From assembly GCF_016862895.1 (NCBI RefSeq), contig NZ_BONV01000053.1:22304-86303 (forward strand): a DNA stretch of 64,000 nt, in the 5' to 3' direction. The stretch comes from Planotetraspora kaengkrachanensis. GTDB taxonomy: Bacteria; Actinomycetota; Actinomycetes; Streptosporangiales; Streptosporangiaceae. The notes beneath the pieces were generated by a model. The model was not told the origin of the DNA. It saw only the letters and a list, made by a program, of their open reading frames with translations, and did no database searches. The position numbers and the translations under genes are program-made. Of this stretch, positions 32,034-40,151 are shown in pieces; within the stretch, counting starts at the first letter, position 1; each line of letters begins with the position of its first letter.

Positions 32034-32936
32034 ATGGGCTCTTTTTCGAGAATTCTCGGCGGCGTGGGCGCCGTCACGCTGGCGGGGATCACACTGGGCG
32101 CGGCCGCGTCGCCGGTTCAGGCGATGTCCCGTTCGGCGAACAGTGTGATCGTCCCGTGCGACGCGGCCACGCTCGTCACGGAGATCCAGGCGGCCAACAC
32201 GGCCGGAGTCGCCACGCTCCTTCTCGCGCCGAACTGCATCTACAACTACGCCACCGGGACCACCCCCAGCGACGCCCTCCCGATCATCACGGGCGACGTC
32301 ACTCTGGTGGGCGGGCTGAACACGACGATCAGGCGCGATCCGGCCGCACCCGGCTTCCGCATCCTGGAGGTGGCATCCGGGGCGACGCTCCGTGTCCGGA
32401 ACGTCTCCATCCTGGGAGGAAGCACGTCGGGCCTCGGTGGTGGAATCCAGAACGCCGGCACCGTGGTCCTGGAGCACACCATCCTGGCCGGCAACCGGGC
32501 AATGAACGGTGGCGCGTTCGCGAATCTCGCGGGCGCCACCGCGATGATCTCGCACAGCGTGCTCAAGGAGAACACGGCCGCGAGCGTCGGGGGAGGTGCC
32601 GCCATCAACTTCGCCGGGACGCTGACGCTGTCCGACGTCATCCTGACCAGGAACAGTGCACCGATCAACGGAGGCGCACTGAACACCCAGCCGGGCGGCG
32701 TGTCGAACCTCGTCAAGAGCATCGTGCGGAACAACACATCCGGCAGTCCGGGAGGCGGCATCTCCAACCTGGGAACCCTCAACCTCGACGGCACCGTGGT
32801 CGGGCAGAACAGGGGGTCCGGCGGCGGGGGCATCGCCACCGCCAACGCGAATGTCACCCTCCGCAACTCAATTGTCAATGACAACTCCCCCGACAACTGC
32901 AGTCCGCCGAACACCATCCCGGGCTGCGTCAACTAG
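32034..32936 (+). CDS. Secreted right-handed beta-helix protein
   Basis: 300 residues. Signal peptide (ILGGVGAVTLAGITLGAAASPVQA) followed by repeated parallel beta-helix rungs: ATLRVRNVSILGGS, GTVVLEHTILAGNRAMNGGAF, GTLTLSDVILTRNSAPINGGAL, GTLNLDGTVVGQNRGSGGGGI. The recurring NGGA/GGGI turn matches polymorphic-outer-membrane/pectate-lyase-like repeat proteins. No catalytic set is recognisable; the ending DNCSPPNTIPGCVN carries a Cys pair. Probably a cell-surface or secreted adhesin/structural protein. Ends at a strong terminator. Confidence 0.7.
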   Translation: MGSFSRILGGVGAVTLAGITLGAAASPVQAMSRSANSVIVPCDAATLVTEIQAANTAGVATLLLAPNCIYNYATGTTPSDALPIITGDVTLVGGLNTTIRRDPAAPGFRILEVASGATLRVRNVSILGGSTSGLGGGIQNAGTVVLEHTILAGNRAMNGGAFANLAGATAMISHSVLKENTAASVGGGAAINFAGTLTLSDVILTRNSAPINGGALNTQPGGVSNLVKSIVRNNTSGSPGGGISNLGTLNLDGTVVGQNRGSGGGGIATANANVTLRNSIVNDNSPDNCSPPNTIPGCVN

Positions 32937-32939
32937 CCG

Positions 32940-32986
32940 TCCGGTGGATCCTTGTCCGGGTGCACCACGAACAAGGATCCACCGGA
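32940..32986 (+). terminator. 16-bp perfect hairpin terminator
   Basis: TCCGGTGGATCCTTGT (32940-32955) and its exact complement (32971-32986) around a 15-base loop, starting a few bases after the beta-helix gene stop. No U tract. It insulates the erm leader downstream. Confidence 0.7.
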
Positions 32987-33107
32987 TACACCCAGAGCCG
33001 AATGACGTCCTGACCCGTTTCGAGCACCGGCTCCCCAGAAATTAACGCCGCGCCGAGACGTAAATGGAGTTGCGCCGTCCGGGGACGTCCTTGCTAGCGT
33101 GCCGGAC

Positions 33108-33146
33108 ATGTACTGCCCGTTCTTCATCAGGATCCGCCGCTCCTAG
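33108..33146 (+). CDS. Erm leader peptide with Arg-Ile-Arg stalling motif
   Basis: A 12-residue peptide MYCPFFIRIRRS, stop TAG at 33144-33146, starting 148 bases before erm. Residues 8-10 (R-I-R) match the +X+ motif at which macrolide-bound ribosomes stall, as with R-L-R in the ErmD-type leader. TAGCGT at 33095-33100 ends 7 bases before the ATG, so the leader may be translated from a leaderless mRNA. Confidence 0.7.
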   Translation: MYCPFFIRIRRS

Positions 33147-33249
33147 CGGCGGGCTGCTTCGCGTTTCACCTTCCCAGCTCCGCCGCCTTCGGTGTCCTCG
33201 CCGGTGCGGCTCCTCGTGCTGCCCGGCTCCATCCGGGTCCACGCGGAGC
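33134..33249 (+). promoter_or_regulatory. Translational attenuator of the erm gene
   Basis: Hairpin CCGCCGCT/AGCGGCGG (33134-33152) spans the leader-peptide stop; GGCGG there could alternatively pair with CCGCC at 33183. Further on, CCCGG/CCGGG (33222-33237), closed by GCTCC (33209-33213)/GGAGC (33245-33249), buries the erm ribosome site GGAG at 33245-33248. A ribosome stalled at the R-I-R codons would melt the first hairpin and allow rearrangement. Confidence 0.6.
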
Positions 33250-33255
33250 GCATCC

Positions 33256-34071
33256 ATGCATCACCCCTACCAGGGCGGACGGCACGAGCTCGGCCAGAAT
33301 TTCCTGGTCGATCGGTCGGTGATCGCCACCATCGAAGGACTGGTCGCCCTGACGACCGGCCCGATCGTCGAGATCGGCCCGGGCGACGGCGCCCTGACTC
33401 TGCCGCTGAGCGGCTCGGGCAGGCCGATAACCGCCGTCGAGGTCGACCCTCGGCGTGCGTCGCGGCTCGCCCGCCGGGCTGCCCGGAACGTCACCGTCGT
33501 CAACGCGGACATCCTGCGATACCGGTTCCCCCGGCACCCGCATGTGATCGTCGGAAACGTCCCGTTCCACCTGACGACCGCCATCCTGAGGAGGATCCTG
33601 CCCGCGTGCCACTGGCGGGAGGCGGTGCTGCTGGTGCAGTGGGAGGTCGCCCGCAGGCGGGCGGGGGTCGGCGGCGCCAGCATGCTGACGGCGGCCTGGT
33701 GGCCCTGGTACGAGTTCGGGCTGCGCCGCCGGGTGCCGGCCCGGGCGTTCCGCCCGATGCCGTCGGTCGACGGCGGGCTGCTGACGATGGAGCGCCGCGG
33801 CGTTCCACTTGTCGGAGAACGCGGGGAGTACCAGGAGTTCGTCCGGCAGGTGTTCACCGGACGTGGCCGCGGGATCGCCGAGATCCTCGGCAGGGTCACA
33901 CATGGCGACCGCGCGTCCGTACGCGACTGGCTGGGGCGGGAGAACGTCTCACCGCACCTGCTGCCGAAGGACCTGGCCGCGGACCAGTGGGCCTCGCTGT
34001 GGAACACGGTCGGCGGCCGCGACCCGCACACACGAGCGGCCCGTGTTCACCGCCGGCCCGGGCGGTCGTGA
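33256..34071 (+). CDS. 23S rRNA adenine N-6 methyltransferase (Erm family)
   Basis: 271 residues. ELGQNFLVDRSVIATI, the SAM loop VEIGPGDGALT (residues ~38-48), VEVDPRR (SAM acidic residue) and the catalytic NVPFHLTTAIL (101-111) are Erm/KsgA signatures; RAFRPMPSVDGGLLTMERR is the usual C-terminal domain. Erm enzymes methylate A2058 of 23S rRNA and give resistance to macrolides, lincosamides and streptogramin B. KsgA is excluded by length and motif spacing. The ATG at 33256 has GGAG upstream; its control region holds a leader peptide and hairpins. Confidence 0.88.
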   Translation: MHHPYQGGRHELGQNFLVDRSVIATIEGLVALTTGPIVEIGPGDGALTLPLSGSGRPITAVEVDPRRASRLARRAARNVTVVNADILRYRFPRHPHVIVGNVPFHLTTAILRRILPACHWREAVLLVQWEVARRRAGVGGASMLTAAWWPWYEFGLRRRVPARAFRPMPSVDGGLLTMERRGVPLVGERGEYQEFVRQVFTGRGRGIAEILGRVTHGDRASVRDWLGRENVSPHLLPKDLAADQWASLWNTVGGRDPHTRAARVHRRPGRS

Positions 34072-34193
34072 AATGGGGGAGGGGCCGCCCGCCGGACGAG
34101 GTGCGGATGTTGCCACCTCGTCCTGCGGACGACCCCTCCTTGACCTTCTGCAGAGTGCCGAGCCCGAAGGCGCCGGCCTGCCGGTCCTCGTGC

Positions 34194-35093
34194 CTAGAGG
34201 ACGACCCCGAGCCCGAGACCGAGAGCCAGGCGCAGCCGCAGGGCGAGCGCCAGGTTCACGTTCGCGTTGACGTCCGCGTTGACGTTGGCCGTCGCCGCGA
34301 GCGGGGTGTAGGTCGGCGCGGGCAAGAACGGCCTCGGCCTGACGAACACCGACGTCGTGGTCGGCCGCGGCGTGTAGTACACCGACGTGGTGGTCGTGGT
34401 CGGCCGCGGCGTGTACAGCACCGACGTGGTGGTGTTGGCCGTGGTCGGCACGGTCGTCACCGTGGTGGTGTTGTTCGTCGTGGCCGGCAGCGTCGTGTAC
34501 GTGGTGGTGTTGTTGGTCGTGGCCGGCAGCGTCGTGTACGTGGTGGTGTTGTTGGTCGTGGCCGGCAGGGTGTTCACCACCGGCTGGTTGACCAGCGGCG
34601 CCGACGCGGGAGTGATCGCGCCGGTGCCGGCGTTGTTGATCGTCGTGGGGGCCGACGGGCCGTAGTACTTGGTCGACTTGGTCACATCGATCGACTTGGT
34701 CGACTCGGTCGACGCGGAAGACGTGGTATCGCCCGGGTCCAGGGTCTGGTCCGTGGTCGCGGTCGTGTCCGACGTCTGGGACGGCGTCAGCGTGACGTTG
34801 ATGTCGTGCAGCAGGTGCTGACGCTCGCGCTGGTTGAGACTGCCACGCTGCCGCTGACGGTCGCGGTTGCGGTTGAAGTTGCGGTTGCGATTGCGGTGCT
34901 CGGAGTCCCAGCTGGCGTCGTCATCGTCGTCGTCGTCATCCGCGACGTGGCGGAGAAGCTGGCTCGGGACGTTGCTGAGCTTGCCGGCGGAGGCGCCGGC
35001 AGAAGAGGCGGTGACGGCGCCGACCACGAGGGCGCCGCTCGTCAGTGCGGTCGTGGTGGCGAGGACCGCGATGAGGCCATGAGCCTTGGGCAT
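34194..35093 (-). CDS. Secreted low-complexity Thr/Asn-rich repeat protein
   Basis: 299 residues with a signal peptide (LIAVLATTTALTSGALVVGAV). After an acidic run (D x8, residues ~52-59) and NRNRNFNRNRD comes QHLLHDINVTLTPSQT, related to the secreted protein at 5422-5877. The second half is Thr-rich: TTYTTLPATTNN repeats (three in series), then TTTSVYYTPRP twice. It ends in Asn/Leu-rich ANVNLALALRLRLALGLGLG, a hydrophobic tail. The repeats suggest a cell-surface stalk or glycosylated linker. ATG with AGGAGAG. Function unknown. Confidence 0.6.
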   Translation of the reverse strand: MPKAHGLIAVLATTTALTSGALVVGAVTASSAGASAGKLSNVPSQLLRHVADDDDDDDDASWDSEHRNRNRNFNRNRDRQRQRGSLNQRERQHLLHDINVTLTPSQTSDTTATTDQTLDPGDTTSSASTESTKSIDVTKSTKYYGPSAPTTINNAGTGAITPASAPLVNQPVVNTLPATTNNTTTYTTLPATTNNTTTYTTLPATTNNTTTVTTVPTTANTTTSVLYTPRPTTTTTSVYYTPRPTTTSVFVRPRPFLPAPTYTPLAATANVNADVNANVNLALALRLRLALGLGLGVVL

Positions 35094-35515
35094 GTGGTTT
35101 CTCTCCTAGAAAGGAATACTGCCCTGCACTGATATTTTTCAGAATCGGCTATAAATGCGATCTCTGAAAAACTATGCAGATCAACACTGCGTTGTCTTGT
35201 TTCCCGGCCATCCGTGACGCAAACGATGATCGGCGGCTTTTGCCTTTTGGCTGACATTTCATTGAAGAAGTCACGGGAATCTCGCGGGAAGGCAGGTCTA
35301 ATATCCGTCCTGTCGTATTTTGTACACGCGCTCGGAGATGCCCGATCTGTCGGGCAAATATCGGTGCGTCCGGACGGCAGGAATTAGCAGCATAAAGACG
35401 CCGAGAAAGGCAAGAGGATTGTTATGCCGTTTCGGCGGATGGCCGGAAAATATGGCGCAGAGGTGAGTTGTCGGACTCCGGGAACAACTGACTGCCCCGG
35501 GTGGTTCTCGCGGGC
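35094..35515. other. Intergenic region with two inverted repeats
   Basis: AT-rich stretch of about 420 bases between divergent genes. It holds TTTTTCAGA (35135-35143) opposite TCTGAAAAA (35163-35171), and a hairpin TGCCCGA-TCTG-TCGGGCA (35339-35356). The first probably belongs to the control region of the secreted repeat protein. No gene recognised. Confidence 0.45.
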
Positions 35516-36406
35516 ATGGGTGACTACGGGCGTGATGTCGAATTCGGATACTTCCTCGTGCCGAACGCCGGGGATCCCCTGCTGAAGACCGCGCAGGCGG
35601 CAGACAGGCTCGGGCTCGACCTGATCGGCGTTCAGGATCATCCGTATCAGCGGCGCTATGTCGACACGTGGACGCTTCTCAGCGTCATCGCGGCCGCGAC
35701 CGAACGCATCAGGGTCTTTCCGGACGTCGCGAGTCTGCCTCTGCGGCCGCCGGCGGTGCTGGCCAAGTCCGCGGCGAGCCTGGACCTGCTCAGCGGCGGA
35801 CGGGTCGAGCTGGGGCTCGGGGCGGGCGCCTTCTGGGACGCCATCGAGGCGTACGGCGGGCCGCGCCGTACGCCCAAGGAGGCGATCGACGCCCTGGAGG
35901 AGGCCGTCACGGTGATCCGCGCTGTGTGGGGCGGCGCGCCGGCCCTGCGCTTCGACGGCGGGCACTACCGGCTGAAGGGCGCGAAGCCGGGCCCGGCCCC
36001 GGCGCATCCCATCGAGATCTGGCTCGGCGTCCGCGGGCCGCGTGCGCTCGCGCTCACCGGCAGGCTGGCGGACGGCTGGCTTCCCTCGAGCACCTGGGCC
36101 CCGCCGAAGCGGCTGCCCGAGCTCAACGCCCGCATCGACGACGCCGCGGCGGCGGCCGGGCGCGAGCCGAAGGAGATCCGCAGGCTGTACAACGTCAACG
36201 GCGCGATCACCGACGGCGCGTCCAGCGGTTTCCTCAACGGCCCCGCCGACCAGTGGGTCGAGGAGCTGACCGACATCGCGGTGGGCTACGGCATGGACAC
36301 CTTCGTCTTCTGGGGTGAGGGGGACCAGGAGGACCAGCTCCGCAGGTTCGCGGAGGAGGTCGTGCCGGCCGTACGGGAAAGGGTCGCGCAGGAGCGCGCG
36401 GGCTGA
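35516..36406 (+). CDS. LLM-class F420-dependent oxidoreductase
   Basis: 296 residues of the luciferase-like TIM barrel: GYFLVPNAGDPLLKTAQAADRLGLDLIGVQDHPYQ, then ERIRVFPDVASLPLRPPAVLAKSAASLDLLSGGRVELGLGAGAFW and the C-terminal IEIWLGVRGPRALALTGRLADGWLPS. These are typical of the F420-utilising branch of flavin-dependent luciferase-like monooxygenases in actinomycetes. The substrate is unknown. The start at 35516 (ATG) or a GTG at 35501 is possible. Confidence 0.85.
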   Translation: MGDYGRDVEFGYFLVPNAGDPLLKTAQAADRLGLDLIGVQDHPYQRRYVDTWTLLSVIAAATERIRVFPDVASLPLRPPAVLAKSAASLDLLSGGRVELGLGAGAFWDAIEAYGGPRRTPKEAIDALEEAVTVIRAVWGGAPALRFDGGHYRLKGAKPGPAPAHPIEIWLGVRGPRALALTGRLADGWLPSSTWAPPKRLPELNARIDDAAAAAGREPKEIRRLYNVNGAITDGASSGFLNGPADQWVEELTDIAVGYGMDTFVFWGEGDQEDQLRRFAEEVVPAVRERVAQERAG

Positions 36407-36412
36407 CCGGCG

Positions 36413-37078
36413 TCAGGGAGTGAGGAGGCGGCGCCCGGCCCGGTGCCCGCCGAGGATGATGAGGGGCGTCAGCACCCAGAGGTAGGGGACGCCGTCCATC
36501 ACCCAGCTCAGCGCGGCCGTGACCAGCCAGAAGGCGCCGTTCACGGTCAGTGTCAGCGCCATGACCCGCAGGTGGAAGACGTCCGTGCCCGGCTTGGTGA
36601 CCCCGCCGCGCACGGCGGCGACGTTCAGGCCGGCCTGGCAGAACAGCAGGCCGGCCTCCGCGATGGCGAAGAGGGTCACCGACAGCGGGTTCAGCGAGGC
36701 CTCGCCGATCAGGGCCGTCGGGTACGGCAGCAGCACCACGAGGATGAGCAACGGGATGTGGATGCGCAACATCCACCGGCTCATGCCGGTGATCTGGTCG
36801 AACAGCCGGTGATGCTGGCGCCAGGTCGCCCACAGCACCAGGAAGGCGATGAGGAACGCCAGGAAGATGCCGGCGTTCTCGCCGAGGAAGTGCCACAGCT
36901 CGCGGGCCATCGCCATGCGGTCGGCCTCGCCCCGGCGGGAGAGCCCCTCAGGGCGGGGGATCTCGATGACGAGCAGGGTCATGGCGATGGCGAAGACCGC
37001 GTCGGTGAACATGCCCATCCGCTCATGGGTCAGCCCCGGCGGGACGGTGGTCGGGTCCGGCGATTCGGCGGCGGTCAT
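36413..37078 (-). CDS. TMEM175-family (DUF1211) membrane protein, putative potassium channel
   Basis: 221 residues with six hydrophobic segments. The first helix has HERMGMFTDAVFAIAMTLLVIEI, matching the FSDxxFAIAxTLL motif of the TMEM175 K+-channel family, with Thr for Ser in FTDAV. FLAFLIAFLVLWATWRQHHRLF is the conserved middle part. One six-helix repeat per chain is normal for the bacterial form. The ATG at 37078 follows GAGGAG. Convergent with the F420 enzyme gene. Confidence 0.8.
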   Translation of the reverse strand: MTAAESPDPTTVPPGLTHERMGMFTDAVFAIAMTLLVIEIPRPEGLSRRGEADRMAMARELWHFLGENAGIFLAFLIAFLVLWATWRQHHRLFDQITGMSRWMLRIHIPLLILVVLLPYPTALIGEASLNPLSVTLFAIAEAGLLFCQAGLNVAAVRGGVTKPGTDVFHLRVMALTLTVNGAFWLVTAALSWVMDGVPYLWVLTPLIILGGHRAGRRLLTP

Positions 37079-37371
37079 CGAGCTCCTCGGCGCAGGATCG
37101 GCATTCGCGGCGAACGGGAGGATAGTCGCAAACGCCCCAACGCTGCAGGCCGTACAGGGCCGCACGAGGCCTGATGCCGGGCCGCCGTCAGAAGGGGCAT
37201 TCCTCGGCCCGCGGAGTCGCACGACTCTCACAGCGGACATTCAGGTGATCTTCATTCATTCACCAGTCGGCCACCAGGTGACCCATCAGGTGTCATCGCG
37301 GTGTCGGGACTCATCCTTACCGTCCGAAAGGCCCCCAGTAACCACAAGTCAATAAGGGGAGGGCCTGGACG
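37079..37371. promoter_or_regulatory. Divergent intergenic region with three CAGGTG motifs
   Basis: CAGGTG(A/T) occurs at 37242, 37275 and 37287 ahead of the metallophosphoesterase gene, and TTCATTCATTCACC at 37251-37264 weakly recalls Pho-box repeats. Neither is conclusive. GGGGAGGG at 37355-37362 is the ribosome site. Confidence 0.3.
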
Positions 37372-38781
37372 ATGTTGAGACGCAAGGCGGCGATCGCGAC
37401 GTTCCTCGCGGCCGTCAGCGTGACAGCCGGCACCGCGGTCGCGGTGCTGGGTGACGCCACGGTCGCGTCGGCGGCGACCGCCACCTTCACCCCGGTCGCG
37501 GACACGTATGTCGACAACTCCGTGACCACCACCAACTACGGCACATCTGCTCAGCTCGGCGTGGACAACTCGCCCGTCAAGCGGATGTTCCTGAAATTCA
37601 CCGTGTCCGGCGTGAGCGGAACCGTCACCGGGGCCAAGCTGCGCGTCCACACCGACGACGTCTCCGGCGCTGAGAGCCCCAGCGGCGGCACCTACAAGGC
37701 GATGAGCAACACCACCTGGTCGGAGACCGGGGTGACGTGGGCCAACCAGCCCGCCGTCGACGGCGCGACCCTGGGCTCGATCGGGTCGGTCGTGCGCAAC
37801 ACCTGGTACGAGGTCGACGTGAGCTCGTACGTGAAGGGCAACGGCACCTACAGCATCGGGGTGACGTCGTCGAGCAGCGACGGCGCCGACTTCGACGCGC
37901 GTGAGACGGGATCGACCGCCCCGCAGCTGGTCATCACGACCGGCACGACCTCGACGCCCACCCCGACCCCCACCCCGACCTCGGGCGACCCCGTGCTCGT
38001 CGGCGCGGGTGACATCGCGAACTCCGGTTCGGGCGACACCGCCACCGCGGCCCTGCTCGACGGCATCCCCGGCACCGTCTTCACCGCCGGCGACGACGCC
38101 TACGACAACGGCTCCACCGCGGACTTCAACAACTACTACGCACCCACCTGGGGCCGGCACAAGGCGCGCACGCGTCCGGTGGCCGGCAACCACGAGTACA
38201 ACACCTCGGGCGCCTCGGGGTACTTCGGCTACTTCGGCTCGGCCGCGGGCGAGCCCGGCAAGGGCTACTACTCCTACAACCTCGGCAACTGGCACATCGT
38301 GGTGCTGAACTCCAACTGCTCCTCGATCGGCGGCTGCAACGCCGGTTCGGCGCAGGAGCAGTGGCTGCGCGCCGACCTGGCGGCCAACACCCGGTCGTGC
38401 ACGCTCGCGATGTGGCACCACCCCCGCTTCACCTCGGGGTCCAACCACGCGCCGACGACCTCTGTCGGCCCGCTGGTGCAGGCGCTGTACGACAACGACG
38501 CCGAGGTGGTCGTCACCGGTCACAACCACCAGTACGAGCGGTTCGCGCCGATGAACCCCAGCGGGCAACTCGACAACGCTCGTGGCATCCGGCACTTCGT
38601 CGTGGGAACCGGAGGTGCCGGCATGTACAACTTCGGCACGATCCAGCCCAACAGCGAAGTCCGTAACAACAACACCTTCGGCGTGCTGAAGTTCACCCTG
38701 CACTCCAACAGCTACACCTGGCAGTTCGTGCCTCAGTCGGGCAAGACCTTCACCGACGGCGGCACCAACTCCTGCCACTGA
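37372..38781 (+). CDS. Secreted metallophosphoesterase with N-terminal carbohydrate-binding-like (DNRLRE) domain
   Basis: 469 residues: signal peptide (AAIATFLAAVSVTAGTAVAVLG, cleavage near VASAA). The DNRLRE-type beta domain (residues ~35-185) has TFTPVADTYVDNSVTTTNYGTS and KRMFLKFTVSGVSG. A Thr/Pro linker (TSTPTPTPTPTS) leads to the calcineurin-like phosphoesterase: GAGDIA, AGDDAYDNG, VAGNHEY (GNHE), AMWHHPRF and VVVTGHNHQYER. All five metal-binding blocks are present. It should hydrolyse an extracellular phosphoester; the substrate is not shown. Confidence 0.85.
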   Translation: MLRRKAAIATFLAAVSVTAGTAVAVLGDATVASAATATFTPVADTYVDNSVTTTNYGTSAQLGVDNSPVKRMFLKFTVSGVSGTVTGAKLRVHTDDVSGAESPSGGTYKAMSNTTWSETGVTWANQPAVDGATLGSIGSVVRNTWYEVDVSSYVKGNGTYSIGVTSSSSDGADFDARETGSTAPQLVITTGTTSTPTPTPTPTSGDPVLVGAGDIANSGSGDTATAALLDGIPGTVFTAGDDAYDNGSTADFNNYYAPTWGRHKARTRPVAGNHEYNTSGASGYFGYFGSAAGEPGKGYYSYNLGNWHIVVLNSNCSSIGGCNAGSAQEQWLRADLAANTRSCTLAMWHHPRFTSGSNHAPTTSVGPLVQALYDNDAEVVVTGHNHQYERFAPMNPSGQLDNARGIRHFVVGTGGAGMYNFGTIQPNSEVRNNNTFGVLKFTLHSNSYTWQFVPQSGKTFTDGGTNSCH

Positions 38782-38867
38782 TCCCGGCCGTACGGCGCCG
38801 CGCCCGGTGTGCTCCCCGCACACCGGGCGCGGCATCCCACCCCCAACTCGGGAAGGTGTGCACGCCC

Positions 38868-40151
38868 GTGTACCTGTCCACGATCGGCCGGCGGCGGCCG
38901 ACCGCGCCCGGCGGCGGGATCGGCCGCCGCCGATGGACGGCCATCGGCGCCAACGTGTTCGCGCTCGGCACCGTCAGCCTCGTCACCGACATCTCCTCGG
39001 AGATGGTCACCGCGATCCTGCCCGTCTACCTCGTCGTCGGCCTGCAGTTCAGCCCCGCCGCCTACGGTGTCGTCGACGGGGCCTACACGGGCGCGACGGT
39101 GTTGTTGCGGCTCGTCGGCGGATACCTGGCCGACCGGGTGCGACGGCGCAAGGCCGTCGCGGGCCTCGGATACGGCCTGTCCGCGGTCGCGAAGCTCGGC
39201 CTGATCGCGGCGGGCGGATCGGCCACCGCCATCGGCCTGGTGATCGCCGCGGACCGCGCAGGCAAGGGGCTGCGCACCGCTCCGCGTGACGCGCTGATCA
39301 CGCTGTCCGCTCCGCCTGACCAACTGGGCAGGGCGTTCGGCGTGCACCGGACGATGGACAGTGTGGGGGCGTTCCTCGGCCCCCTGGTCGCGCTCGCCGT
39401 ACTCGCCATGGCCGGGCAGCGGTACGACGCCGTGTTCGTCACCAGCTTCTGCGTCGCCGCGTTCGCCGTGGTGGTCCTGGCGCTGTTCGTGCGTGACCAC
39501 AGAGGGCCGGCCGCCGCCCCGCAGCCGTCCGGGCCGGCGGTGTCGGTACGGCAGGCGGCCGGCCTGCTGCGCATCTCCGGTGTCCGCAGGCTCCTCGCCG
39601 CGGCGTGCCTGCTCGGTCTGGCCACGGTCGGAGACGGCTTCGTCTACCTGCTGCTCCAGCGCAGGGAGGACCTGTCGCTCGGCTGGTTCCCCCTGCTCGC
39701 CGTGGGGACGAGCCTGGCCTACCTGCTGCTCGCCGCCCCGCTGGGCGTCCTGGCCGACCGCGTGGGCCGGCTCCCCGTGACGCTCTGCGGCTACGGCGCC
39801 ATGATCCTGGTGTACCTGGCGCTGCTCGGACCGGTCGGCGGGCCGGTGCTCGTCGTCGCCGTGCTCGGTCTCTACGGACTCTTCTACGCCGCCACCGACG
39901 GCGTCCTGATGGCCCTCGCGGCGCCCCTGCTGCCCGAACGGCTGCGCACGACCGGGCTGGCGCTCGTGCAGACCGGCCAGGCCCTCGCCTACCTGGGGTC
40001 GTCCGTCGGCTTCGGCCTGGCCTGGCAGCTGTGGGGGACCGGCGTCGCGTGCCTGCTCGCCGTACTCGCCGTGGGGATCGCCGTCGCGGCGACGGCGATT
40101 CTGCTGTCCGGGCACGCCCGGCGCCCGATCGGAACGGAGGCGACGTCATGA
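38868..40151 (+). CDS. MFS transporter
   Basis: About 427 residues, 12 hydrophobic segments. Early FALGTVSLVTDISSEMVTAILPVYL and GGYLADRVRRRKAVAGLGYGL (motif A-like) fit the MFS group related to fosmidomycin/multidrug transporters with a TDxSSEM signature. Start taken as the GTG at 38868 (GGAAGG 11 bases upstream); a GTG at 38856 is closer to it. The stop overlaps the start of the propeller-like protein (ATGA), so the two are co-translated and may work together. Confidence 0.8.
   Translation: MYLSTIGRRRPTAPGGGIGRRRWTAIGANVFALGTVSLVTDISSEMVTAILPVYLVVGLQFSPAAYGVVDGAYTGATVLLRLVGGYLADRVRRRKAVAGLGYGLSAVAKLGLIAAGGSATAIGLVIAADRAGKGLRTAPRDALITLSAPPDQLGRAFGVHRTMDSVGAFLGPLVALAVLAMAGQRYDAVFVTSFCVAAFAVVVLALFVRDHRGPAAAPQPSGPAVSVRQAAGLLRISGVRRLLAAACLLGLATVGDGFVYLLLQRREDLSLGWFPLLAVGTSLAYLLLAAPLGVLADRVGRLPVTLCGYGAMILVYLALLGPVGGPVLVVAVLGLYGLFYAATDGVLMALAAPLLPERLRTTGLALVQTGQALAYLGSSVGFGLAWQLWGTGVACLLAVLAVGIAVAATAILLSGHARRPIGTEATS

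Noticed and set aside
34440..34570. Short direct repeats that might look like a CRISPR array
   Set aside because: They are codon-phased repeats encoding TTYTTLPATTNN in the secreted protein; there are no unique spacers.
33192..35132. A 646-codon plus-strand frame over erm and the secreted-protein gene
   Set aside because: It runs in another frame over erm and antisense over the secreted protein; it is a GC-bias artefact with Arg/Gly/Val repeats.
37240..37300. Possible Pho box before the metallophosphoesterase gene
   Set aside because: Only one weak TTCATTCACC-like unit is seen; the 11-bp spaced repeats of a real Pho box are not present.
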